Source: Clostridiales bacterium (GTDB lineage Bacteria > Bacillota > Clostridia > Christensenellales > UBA1242). From it: 15,951 nt of DNA. Under the pieces are notes generated by a model. The model was not told the DNA's origin, made no database searches, and worked only from the letters and a program-made list of their open reading frames with translations. The stretch's first letter is position 1; every line of letters begins with the position of its first letter. Of this stretch, positions 1 through 6,094 are shown one piece after another. The position numbers were made by a program, and so were the translations under genes. Where the stretch lies: positions 1 through 15,951 of the forward strand of contig CAKJYB010000041.1 of NCBI GenBank assembly GCA_918241715.1, given 5' to 3'.

Positions 1-1
1 T

Positions 2-1057
2 TATAAATGTGTTGTGACGGAGACGCAGGGCCGTCTTGTCCTTTCTGGTTATGACGAAACGCAGGAAGAAGAGATTGTTGAAAAATTGCAGGAAGTGTTT
101 GGGCTTATTGGCGTTACGTCAGCTGTTGAATTTCCAACAACCCTTGAAAACATCGAAAATTACGTAAAGTCAATGGATTTGTCCGGCTATAAAACATTTA
201 AGGTGTTTTCAAAACGTGCCGACAAAAATTTTCCATTTCCATCAATGGAACTTAATGCACAAATAGGTGGGGTGGTTTTAGATGCAAACCCAAACTTGAA
301 AGTTGATCTATACAATCCAGAACTTGTTTTGAATATCGAAGTAAGGACAAACGGCAAGACCTATGTCTATACAAACCTTATCAAATGTGCCGGTGGGCTT
401 CCACTTGGCAGTGCAGGAAAGGCTTTGCTTCTTCTTTCTGGGGGAATAGACAGCCCGGTTGCTGCATATTTGGTTGCAAAGCGTGGGCTTAGGCTGGAAG
501 CAGTGCACTTTCATTCTTATCCATATACAAGCGTGCAGGCAAAAGAGAAAGTGATTGAACTTGCAAAGATTGTTTCAAAATATTGCGACGAAATAAAACT
601 TCACATTGTTTCGTTTACTGAAATTCAAGAACAAATCCATAGACATTGTGATGAAGACTATATGATAACAATCATGAGAAGAATTATGATGAGAATTGCG
701 GAAAGGCTTTGTAAGCAAAACGGCCTTGGCGCAATAGTTACGGGAGAGAGTTTGGGACAGGTTGCAAGTCAAACAATGCAAAGTATGAACGTAACAAATT
801 CTGTTGTAAACATTCCAGTCTTTAGGCCGGTGCTTGCCTTTGACAAAGAAGAGATTATGGATATAGCAAAAAAGATAAAAACATACGACACATCAATTTT
901 GCCTTACGAAGATTGTTGCACGGTCTTTCTTCCAAAAAATCCTGTGATCAAGCCAACAATTGAAAGGGCAGAGAGAAACGAAAGTTTCCTTGACATTGAT
1001 GCACTTGTGGAGCAGGCGATTAACAACGAAGAAGTTTTGACAATAAACAATTTTTAA
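2..1057 (+). CDS. thiI: tRNA 4-thiouridine synthetase ThiI (5' end outside window)
   Basis: ThiI transfers sulfur to U8 of tRNA (4-thiouridine) and often also serves thiamine thiazole synthesis, taking persulfide sulfur from a cysteine desulfurase. The frame is open to the left edge, so the first roughly 40-45 residues are missing. The GTG at 14 is an internal Val codon, not the start. Visible parts, numbered from that GTG: the rest of the ferredoxin-like/THUMP region (about 1-125), then the adenylating PP-loop SGGIDSP at 142-148 and, near the C-terminus, the EDCCTVFLP segment typical of the family. The protein stops soon after that, so it is the short form without the rhodanese domain, as in Bacillus, rather than the E. 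coli form. A terminator follows directly. No cysteine desulfurase gene is visible; the usual partner may lie upstream of the window. Confidence 0.95.
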   Translation, partial: YKCVVTETQGRLVLSGYDETQEEEIVEKLQEVFGLIGVTSAVEFPTTLENIENYVKSMDLSGYKTFKVFSKRADKNFPFPSMELNAQIGGVVLDANPNLKVDLYNPELVLNIEVRTNGKTYVYTNLIKCAGGLPLGSAGKALLLLSGGIDSPVAAYLVAKRGLRLEAVHFHSYPYTSVQAKEKVIELAKIVSKYCDEIKLHIVSFTEIQEQIHRHCDEDYMITIMRRIMMRIAERLCKQNGLGAIVTGESLGQVASQTMQSMNVTNSVVNIPVFRPVLAFDKEEIMDIAKKIKTYDTSILPYEDCCTVFLPKNPVIKPTIERAERNESFLDIDALVEQAINNEEVLTINNF

Positions 1058-1060
1058 ACA

Positions 1061-1097
1061 AAAAAAGATGGCATATCAAATTGATATGTCTTTTTTT
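1061..1097 (+). terminator. Rho-independent terminator after thiI
   Basis: A 9-bp stem (1070-1078 with 1082-1090, one G-T pair) and a 3-nt loop are followed by seven T residues and preceded by an A-run. It starts 3 nt after the thiI stop. Confidence 0.85.
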
Positions 1098-1122
1098 ATG
1101 TCTTACTATATAAGAATAGGCG

Positions 1123-1133
1123 TTATGCATAAT
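1123..1133. repeat. TTATGCATAAT palindrome upstream of argR
   Basis: TTATGCATAA is a perfect 10-bp palindrome. The same core half-site (TTGCATAA / TTATGCAA) recurs at 1166-1173, 1220-1228, 5948-5976, 6003-6035 and 7933-7970. It is either a regulator half-site or an intergenic repeat; the function is unknown. Confidence 0.5.
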
Positions 1134-1195
1134 GGGGTATATTTATGAAAAGGATATTTATATTTTTGCATAAACTTAAATAATCATAAAAAACA

Positions 1196-1213
1196 TGTGA
1201 ATAAATATTCAAA
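1196..1213. promoter_or_regulatory. ARG box (ArgR operator) upstream of argR
   Basis: TGTGAATAAATATTCAAA fits the E. coli ARG-box consensus wnTGAATwwwwATTCAnw at every defined position. It lies just upstream of the predicted -35 of argR (1220-1225). This suggests autoregulation by the gene product in response to arginine, as known for argR genes. Binding is inferred, not shown. Confidence 0.7.
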
Positions 1214-1219
1214 AAACAC

Positions 1220-1248
1220 TTGCATAATTATAAGTTTTATTGTATAAT
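1220..1248 (+). promoter_or_regulatory. Vegetative promoter of argR-recN
   Basis: TTGCAT (1220-1225), a 17-bp spacer and a perfect TATAAT (1243-1248). The predicted transcript start is near 1255, giving a leader of about 90 nt to the argR ATG. The promoter sits between a perfect ARG box (1196-1213) and a partial one (1262-1275). The -35 coincides with one copy of the TTGCATAAT motif. Confidence 0.65.
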
Positions 1249-1261
1249 AATTGAAACTGCA

Positions 1262-1275
1262 TGAATAAACATAGA
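1262..1275. promoter_or_regulatory. Partial second ARG box
   Basis: TGAATAAACATAGA has a perfect left half (TGAAT), an AT-rich centre apart from one C, and 3 of 5 positions in the right half. It lies about 7 nt past the predicted transcript start of argR. Paired ARG boxes are normal for hexameric ArgR, although the pair here is further apart than in E. coli operators. Confidence 0.35.
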
Positions 1276-1282
1276 TTTATAT

Positions 1283-1292
1283 TTATGCATAA
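1283..1292. repeat. TTATGCATAA palindrome in the argR leader
   Basis: Second copy of the same perfect 10-bp palindrome as at 1123-1132, here downstream of the argR transcript start. Its left part (ATGCA) also resembles an ARG-box right half. Confidence 0.4.
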
Positions 1293-1343
1293 AACGCTAT
1301 ACATTCGATAAATACGTGCATATAGCGAATGAAGGAGAACGAA

Positions 1344-1799
1344 ATGGCAAGAAGTTCAAGACAATCAAAAATTTTGGAATTGATCTCTACAAAGGAAATT
1401 GAGACGCAAGACGAACTTGCAAGAGAACTTAAAAATGCAAATTTTGAGATAACTCAAGCAACAATCTCCCGTGATATCAAGGAGCTTGGTTTGACAAAAA
1501 TTCTTGGAAGCAACGGAAAATATAAGTATGCACTCCTTGGATCTTCAGAGCAACAAGTCATCTCAAACAAATACATAAACATTTTCAAAGAGTGTGTCAT
1601 TTCGGTTAAGCCTGCTTTGAATTTGGTTGTTTTGAAAACAATCAAAGGTATGAGCATGAGTATTTGTTCTTTTATTGACAAATTGAATTTGACAGAGCTT
1701 ATGGGTGCCACGTATGGTGATGACACGCTTTTGCTTATTTTCCCTACAACAACACTTGCAACAGAAGCTGTTTCTACTTTAAACGATTTTATGATGTAA
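1344..1799 (+). CDS. argR: Arginine repressor ArgR/AhrC
   Basis: Arginine-dependent hexameric transcription factor that represses arginine biosynthesis and, in Bacillus, activates catabolism. The product is 151 aa, the normal size. The start is ATG 1344 rather than 1329, because an AAGGAG at 1332-1337 lies 6 nt before 1344 and inside the longer frame. Residues 1-60 form the winged helix-turn-helix, including TQATISRDIKELGL (38-51) with the Ser-Arg pair that contacts the ARG box. The C-terminal half is the oligomerisation and arginine-binding domain, with GDDT at 125-128 carrying the aspartates that bind arginine. The usual GTIAGDDT is GATYGDDT here, a mild divergence. recN follows after 13 nt, the argR-recN pairing common in Firmicutes. 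An ARG box and promoter precede the gene, so autorepression is likely. Confidence 0.93.
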   Translation: MARSSRQSKILELISTKEIETQDELARELKNANFEITQATISRDIKELGLTKILGSNGKYKYALLGSSEQQVISNKYINIFKECVISVKPALNLVVLKTIKGMSMSICSFIDKLNLTELMGATYGDDTLLLIFPTTTLATEAVSTLNDFMM

Positions 1800-1812
1800 T
1801 TGGGAGTATAAA

Positions 1813-3465
1813 ATGATTTCTAGTTTGTCTTTAAACAATGTTGCACTCATTAAGAGACAAAATATAGTTTTTCAAAATGGATTTAACTGCCTGCTTGGGC
1901 AGTCCGGCGCAGGTAAGAGCATTATTATTGATGCTCTATCTTTCGTTTTGGGGGCAAAAGCAGACAAAACTCTCATTCGTTCTGGAGAAACACAACTTAG
2001 AGTAGATGCTGTTTTTGAAGATGTTTCGGTTGATGTCGAAAACTTTTTGACAGAGCAGGACATTGATATTGCTGACGAACTTATAATTACAAGAACTTTA
2101 AATACAGACGGGAAGTCTTCCATCAAAATAAACGGATTTCCAGCAACACTTAAGACGTTGCAGTCCCTTTCTGAGCTTTTGATTGACTTTTGTGGCCAAC
2201 ATGACAGCGTTGGGCTTTTAAATGCTCAAAACCACATTTACATTTTGGACAAATTTGCTGGGGAGAATGTTGAATCACAAAAGAGTGTTGTTGCCGCAAA
2301 ATATGAAGAACTCAAGGACATCGAAAGGCAAATTGCGTCTATGGGTGGCAGTGAGGCTGAAAGAGAAAGGGCAAAGGAACTTTTGAAATTCCAAATCGAA
2401 GAGATTGAAGACTCCAATTTGAAAATTGGAGAAGATGTCGAACTTAAAGAACGTTTTGATTTTATGTCTTCTGCAGAAAATATCTTTGAAAAGGTCTCTG
2501 ACTCTGTTTTAAAACTTTCTGAAGACAGAGAAAATGCAATTTCACTTTTGTATGAAGCAAAGAGCAATTTAAATCAGTTTTCAAACTTCAAGGACATTGA
2601 AGAGTGCAGGCAAAGGCTTGAAAATGCCTATTATGAAGTCAAGGACGTTGCAGAAGTTTTGTCTGACATAAAAAGAAACACCGAATTCGACCAGAGAGAG
2701 TTTGACAGAATTGATGAAAGGTTGGAACAAATCAAAAAACTTTCAAGAAAGTATGGAAAGACGATTGAAGATATGCTTGCATACCTTGAAGAGTGCAAGG
2801 TAAAACTTGAAAATTTGGAAAACAGCGAATTTATGCTGGAAAAGCTCCAAAACCAAAGAGAAAAAGCCCTGGCAGAACTTGACAAAGAGAGTGAAAAACT
2901 TTCGGCGTTAAGAAGAGACTCTGCAAAGGTTTTGGAAAAGAAAGTTATGGCAGAACTTGCCGACCTTGAAATGAAAGGGACTTTCTTTAAGGTTGATTTT
3001 GAAAAGGCTGATTATTCCAAAAAAGGCTATGACAATGTGAAGTTTATGTTTTCTGCAAACAAGGGACAAGAGATCAAAGATCTTCACAAAACAGCTTCTG
3101 GTGGTGAGCTTTCAAGACTTTTGCTTGCATTCAAAAACATCATGCTTGACAAGGAGAAAGTTCAATCTGTTGTGTTTGACGAAATTGACTCCGGAATTAG
3201 TGGGTTGACGGCAGGCAGACTTGCAGAAAAACTTGAAAACATATCAAAATATACTCAGGTGATTTGCATAACACACACGCCGGTTGTTGCTGCAAAAGCA
3301 AATGCATTTTTGCTTGTTGAGAAGAAAGTTGTTGATGACAACACAATCTCTTCTGTCAGAGTTCTTGAAAAAGATGAGCCTATCATGGAAGTTGCAAGAC
3401 TTATTGATGGGGGAAAGGAAGTTTCTCAAACAGCAATAGAGCATGCAAGAAAATTGTTTATGTAA
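1813..3465 (+). CDS. recN: DNA repair protein RecN (SMC-like ATPase)
   Basis: RecN is an SMC-like ATPase recruited early to double-strand breaks and acts in recombinational repair. The 550-aa length is typical. Visible in order: N-terminal Walker A GQSGAGKS (29-36), the Q-loop region LIDFCGQHDS (123-132), a long Glu/Lys-rich helical part forming the coiled-coil hairpin (about 150-390), the ABC signature ASGGELSRLLL (428-438), Walker B VVFDEIDSG (453-461), and the H-loop ITHTPVVAA (486-494). Walker A reads GQSGAGKS where GETGAGKS is usual, and the H-loop has TPV where LPQ is usual; both are tolerable substitutions. GGGAG lies 6 nt before the ATG and 2 nt after the argR stop, so the two genes form one operon ending at the terminator at 3464. 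Confidence 0.96.
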   Translation: MISSLSLNNVALIKRQNIVFQNGFNCLLGQSGAGKSIIIDALSFVLGAKADKTLIRSGETQLRVDAVFEDVSVDVENFLTEQDIDIADELIITRTLNTDGKSSIKINGFPATLKTLQSLSELLIDFCGQHDSVGLLNAQNHIYILDKFAGENVESQKSVVAAKYEELKDIERQIASMGGSEAERERAKELLKFQIEEIEDSNLKIGEDVELKERFDFMSSAENIFEKVSDSVLKLSEDRENAISLLYEAKSNLNQFSNFKDIEECRQRLENAYYEVKDVAEVLSDIKRNTEFDQREFDRIDERLEQIKKLSRKYGKTIEDMLAYLEECKVKLENLENSEFMLEKLQNQREKALAELDKESEKLSALRRDSAKVLEKKVMAELADLEMKGTFFKVDFEKADYSKKGYDNVKFMFSANKGQEIKDLHKTASGGELSRLLLAFKNIMLDKEKVQSVVFDEIDSGISGLTAGRLAEKLENISKYTQVICITHTPVVAAKANAFLLVEKKVVDDNTISSVRVLEKDEPIMEVARLIDGGKEVSQTAIEHARKLFM

Positions 3466-3492
3466 AAGACGGATTGTCCGTCTTTTCTTTTT
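3464..3492 (+). terminator. Rho-independent terminator of argR-recN
   Basis: A perfect 10-bp inverted repeat (AAAAGACGGA, loop TTG, TCCGTCTTTT; 3464-3486) is followed by CTTTTT. The stem begins inside the recN stop codon. Confidence 0.9.
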
Positions 3493-3513
3493 GTCTGCTT
3501 CATACTATATTGT

Positions 3514-4131
3514 ATGGCAGATTTTTTTGTAAAAACTTTTTCTGACAATCTTCCACTTGCAATTTTTTTGATTGCTCTTTTTCCTATGGTGGAGAGCAGG
3601 ACAGCGATTCCGTTGGGGCTTTCAAAACAACTTTGGAAAACTGCCACACTTTCTCCAACGGCAGTGTGCTTGATTTCTTTCGTTGGAACAATGCTCCCGG
3701 CAATTTTTGTCATACTTCTTGCAAGAAAGTTGAAACAAAAGACAAGTGGTTTTGTCTATGACAGGTTTATCAGCAAAATTCAAAACAAAATCAGAAAAAA
3801 CACCGACAGGTTTGATTCAAGAGAAGGGGTAATAAAAAAGTGTCTTTTTCTTGTGGGATTTGTTGCCGTTCCTTTGCCTTTGACCGGTGTTTATACGGGG
3901 TGTTTGATTGCAGGTTTTTCTGACTTAAAAATTTGGCAGGCCTTTGTTTCTATCCTTGTGGGAGAGATTGTTTCTTGCGTCGGAATGACACTGATTTGCG
4001 TTTTGTTTGAAAACTCCGTTTTGTATCTTTTAATCTTTTCTTTGATTGTTGGATTTGTGATTTTTGTGGCAAACCTTTTGACTGGCGCATTCAAAAGGTT
4101 GACTAGTCAACATAAAAGACGGCAAAAATAA
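3514..4131 (+). CDS. Putative small multi-drug export family membrane protein (COG2426 type)
   Basis: A 205-aa integral membrane protein. Two motifs fit the Sm_multidrug_ex / COG2426 family: FPMVESRTAIPLG (23-35), following a hydrophobic stretch, and PLPLTGVYTGCLIAGF (120-135). Hydrophobic segments lie at about 12-30, 48-70, 110-134, 140-163 and 168-190. The basic amphipathic part (71-108) and the basic tail (194-205) probably face the cytoplasm. The transport substrate of the family is not established despite its name. No Shine-Dalgarno precedes ATG 3514, which lies 21 nt past the recN terminator. A TACTAT at 3503-3508 and a TATATT at 3506-3511 are possible -10 boxes, so a leaderless or near-leaderless message is possible. 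No other in-frame start lies upstream, and the next Met (residue 25) would remove the conserved motif. Convergent with the padR-like gene. Confidence 0.75.
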   Translation: MADFFVKTFSDNLPLAIFLIALFPMVESRTAIPLGLSKQLWKTATLSPTAVCLISFVGTMLPAIFVILLARKLKQKTSGFVYDRFISKIQNKIRKNTDRFDSREGVIKKCLFLVGFVAVPLPLTGVYTGCLIAGFSDLKIWQAFVSILVGEIVSCVGMTLICVLFENSVLYLLIFSLIVGFVIFVANLLTGAFKRLTSQHKRRQK

Positions 4132-4164
4132 AGAAGAGCTTTTGGTTTGCTCTTCTTTTTTTTT
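4131..4164. terminator. Bidirectional terminator between convergent genes
   Basis: A 9-bp perfect stem (AAGAAGAGC 4131-4139 with GCTCTTCTT 4149-4157) is followed by a T-run to 4164. In the opposite direction the same stem is followed by TTATTTTT, so it can also end the padR-like transcript, whose stop codon is at 4168. Confidence 0.8.
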
Positions 4165-4167
4165 GTT

Positions 4168-5880
4168 TTATCTTGAATACTTTTTGTAAAGGAATTTTCT
4201 TACATAGAAGTTTACTGGGAAAGCAAGAAGAACCATAAGTGCAGGAAGAAGTAATGATGTCGAATAGGTTGCTATTGTTTCAAATTGCATTCCACAAGCA
4301 ACGTTTACAATAAAGATCACAACTGCAGAAAGAAGGAAGATAATCCAATGTGTAAGGCCGTTGTACCTTAGTGCTGCCTTTTTGCTTGCAAAACATCTCC
4401 ACTTTGTAAGGAAGTAAAGTGCATAAAGTGTGAAGAGAATTGGCATTGTGTAGAACATGAAGTTTGTAGATGGGTTAAGGTGATTTGAAGCGCTTATCAT
4501 CCAATATGAAAGGGCACTTGCAAGTCCTGCCAAAACCAAAAGCACAATTGAGCCAATAAGTTGCAAGAAGTTTGTGTTGTATGTTCTTCTTACAGAAACT
4601 TTTTTGTATTCCTTAAAATCAATGTTGCGTGATTGATAATAGCGTTTGAGTGAGTTGTAGTCAACAAATTGTGTCTGGTCTTGCTGAGTTTGTTTGTATT
4701 GAATAGGCTCTGGAGATTTTCTTTCTGTCTTGCGTTCAAAAAGTTTTGCCATCATATCTTTGTATGTTGGCTCCAAGTCGCTGTTTCTCTTTGGGGCTGG
4801 GAGATTGTCGTCATAAATGTTTACTTCTATGTTTGTAGGAGCAATCTTGTGTGGAACAGGAATCTCTGCAGGGTTGATTCTTGGCTCTGTGATAAGTCTG
4901 CCGTCGTCAACGGATTCTTGTTGGGTTTCTTCTTCAACATCAACTTCGTTTGTTTCTGGCAACGCTTCAAAAACAGGGGCTGTTTCTTGCTCTGGCTCTG
5001 TTTCTGGGGTGTTGTTTCTGATATTGAGAAGTGAACGTTTAAGTTCGGCAATTCTTTCCCTTTGAATCTGGTCGTCTTCTTCTTTGTCATAAGAAACTGC
5101 CATTTCGATTTGATTTTCGGAAAAACTCTTCTTTTTGCGATATTTTTTAAGCTCACTTGACGTGTCATAAAGGCGTTTGTTTTGTTTTTCTTGGTCTGGT
5201 GTAAGTTCAAGTCTTTCTTCTCTGTCCAACAAAACAGCGTCGTCGTGGGATTCTTCTTTTGTGCCTTGTTCTAAGATTGATTGATAATATTCAAGTTTAT
5301 CATGGTTTTCGGTGTTTTCTTGGGCTTCAACATCTTCTTTTGTCTCTTCAACTTCTGTTTGTTTAAGAGTAGGTTGGGAGATTGGCTCCATGTTGAAAAT
5401 GTCAATTTGATTTTCTAAAACTTCGTTTTCTTCGTCTGTTTCAGTCTCTTGTTGGGTCTGTTCTGGCTTTACAAGATCAAAGAGATTGTCTTGTTGAAGA
5501 TATGTTGGCTTTTCTGCTTCTTCGGCTGGTTCTTGTTTTTCTTCTACAACAGCTTCTGCAGGTGCTTCAACTCTTTCAGGTTGTGGAAAATCTGCGTCGT
5601 CAATCTGTTTTTCAAGCTCTTCAAGTTGTGCACGACCCTCATTTGTGATGGAATAGTAGTGTCTTTTTCCACCAAGCTCACTTTCTCCCCAATATGATGA
5701 AGAAACAAGCCCTTTCTTTTCCATACGTGTAAGGCATGAATAAAGGGTTGGTTTTTTCATGATATAACCGCCATTTGTTCGTTTTGATATGTGTTCGATA
5801 ATCTCAAGGCCATATTTTGAGCCGTTTGCAAGGCTGTCCAAAACATAGTAAGAGATTTGCCCATTAGAACTAAAAGCCAT
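4168..5880 (-). CDS. Membrane-anchored PadR-like transcription regulator
   Basis: The 570-aa product starts at ATG 5880, because AAAGGAG lies 7 nt upstream and the promoter at 5905-5934 excludes the longer frame. Residues 8-90 are a PadR-type winged helix-turn-helix: GQISYYVLDSL, YGLEIIEHI, then PTLYSCLTRMEKKGLV and a wing with GKRHYYSITNEGR. Residues 95-435 are a long Glu/Gln/Pro-rich, mostly disordered-looking linker. It holds two less degenerate charged patches, about 240-290 and 370-433. Residues 438-463, 474-493, 509-530 and 539-560 are four membrane segments, and the tail is strongly basic. Ordinary PadR proteins are soluble dimers of 100-200 aa. I do not recognise this architecture or the membrane part. 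The even number of spans with basic ends predicts that both termini are cytoplasmic, so the DNA-binding domain would be tethered to the inner face of the membrane. The promoter carries dyads, so autoregulation is plausible. Ligand and targets are unknown. Confidence 0.8.
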   Translation of the reverse strand: MAFSSNGQISYYVLDSLANGSKYGLEIIEHISKRTNGGYIMKKPTLYSCLTRMEKKGLVSSSYWGESELGGKRHYYSITNEGRAQLEELEKQIDDADFPQPERVEAPAEAVVEEKQEPAEEAEKPTYLQQDNLFDLVKPEQTQQETETDEENEVLENQIDIFNMEPISQPTLKQTEVEETKEDVEAQENTENHDKLEYYQSILEQGTKEESHDDAVLLDREERLELTPDQEKQNKRLYDTSSELKKYRKKKSFSENQIEMAVSYDKEEDDQIQRERIAELKRSLLNIRNNTPETEPEQETAPVFEALPETNEVDVEEETQQESVDDGRLITEPRINPAEIPVPHKIAPTNIEVNIYDDNLPAPKRNSDLEPTYKDMMAKLFERKTERKSPEPIQYKQTQQDQTQFVDYNSLKRYYQSRNIDFKEYKKVSVRRTYNTNFLQLIGSIVLLVLAGLASALSYWMISASNHLNPSTNFMFYTMPILFTLYALYFLTKWRCFASKKAALRYNGLTHWIIFLLSAVVIFIVNVACGMQFETIATYSTSLLLPALMVLLAFPVNFYVRKFLYKKYSR

Positions 5881-5904
5881 AATAAAACTCCTTTTTCTAA
5901 AACA

Positions 5905-5934
5905 ATTATAAGTCAATAAATTTGACTATGTCAA
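5905..5934 (-). promoter_or_regulatory. Promoter of the padR-like gene
   Basis: Reading the minus strand: a perfect TTGACA (5934-5929), an 18-bp spacer and a perfect TATAAT (5910-5905). The predicted transcript start is near 5898, leaving a leader of about 18 nt with AAAGGAG before ATG 5880. Confidence 0.75.
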
Positions 5935-5935
5935 A
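5911..5935. promoter_or_regulatory. Overlapping dyads in the padR promoter (operator candidate)
   Basis: Three GTCAA/TTGAC half-sites form two overlapping inverted repeats: AGTCAA-5-TTGACT (5911-5927) and TTTGAC-3-GTCAAA (5921-5935). They fill the spacer and cover the -35. Binding here would block RNA polymerase, and PadR proteins commonly repress their own genes. The sequence is not the classic PadR ATGT-N8-ACAT operator. Confidence 0.5.
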
Positions 5936-5947
5936 TAAAATAGGGGT

Positions 5948-5976
5948 ATTATGCAAAAATTTTTTTATTGCATAAT
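5948..5976. repeat. Inverted repeat ATTATGCAA / TTGCATAAT
   Basis: Perfect 9-bp arms at 5948-5956 and 5968-5976, separated by 11 AT-only bases. It lies just upstream of the padR promoter and about 120 bp before ygjP. It lacks a GC-rich stem, so it is more likely a protein-binding or repeat element than a terminator. Same family as 6003-6035 and 7933-7977. Confidence 0.6.
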
Positions 5977-6002
5977 TCAACAATATGAAAGGTGGTATGC
6001 TG

Positions 6003-6035
6003 TTGCATAACACTATATGTTGTGGTGTTATTCAA
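6003..6035. repeat. Inverted repeat TTGCATAACAC / GTGTTATTCAA
   Basis: 11-bp arms at 6003-6013 and 6025-6035 with one mismatch (C against T) and an 11-nt centre. The left arm matches the arms of the repeat at 7933-7962 almost exactly. Confidence 0.6.
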
Positions 6036-6060
6036 ACAAAAACAAAATACGCCAAACATT

Positions 6061-6088
6061 TTGTGTTTAAATAAAAATCTGTTATAAT
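6061..6088 (+). promoter_or_regulatory. Promoter of the ygjP-like gene, predicted leaderless
   Basis: Weak -35 TTGTGT (6061-6066), 16-bp spacer, perfect TATAAT (6083-6088). ATG follows after 6 nt, which puts the expected transcript start on or next to the A of the start codon. No Shine-Dalgarno is present. Confidence 0.6.
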
Positions 6089-6094
6089 TTTTCT

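Noticed and set aside
1145..1183. 12-codon ORF with GGGG 7 nt upstream, before argR (possible leader peptide)
   Set aside because: It ends upstream of the predicted argR promoter, so it would not be in the argR leader, and it has no Arg-codon run or attenuator.
1098..1343. dif-like (Xer) site among the CATAA/TTATG motifs upstream of argR
   Set aside because: No pair shows left arm-CATAA, 6-nt centre, TTATG-right arm; the motifs are in the wrong order or spacing.
4669..5210. Several long open frames opposite and overlapping the padR-like gene
   Set aside because: They are shadows of the low-complexity Glu/Gln-rich linker on the other strand, with no ribosome sites or recognisable domains.
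5881..5916. N-terminal extension of the padR-like protein to ATG 5916
   Set aside because: It would start inside the promoter (TATAAT 5905-5910), whereas ATG 5880 has AAAGGAG at the right distance.
5997..6074. 25-codon ORF (ATG 5997) preceded by AAAGGTGG
   Set aside because: Spacing of the G-rich stretch is too short, the frame runs through the inverted repeat at 6003-6035, and a codon signal cannot be judged at this length.
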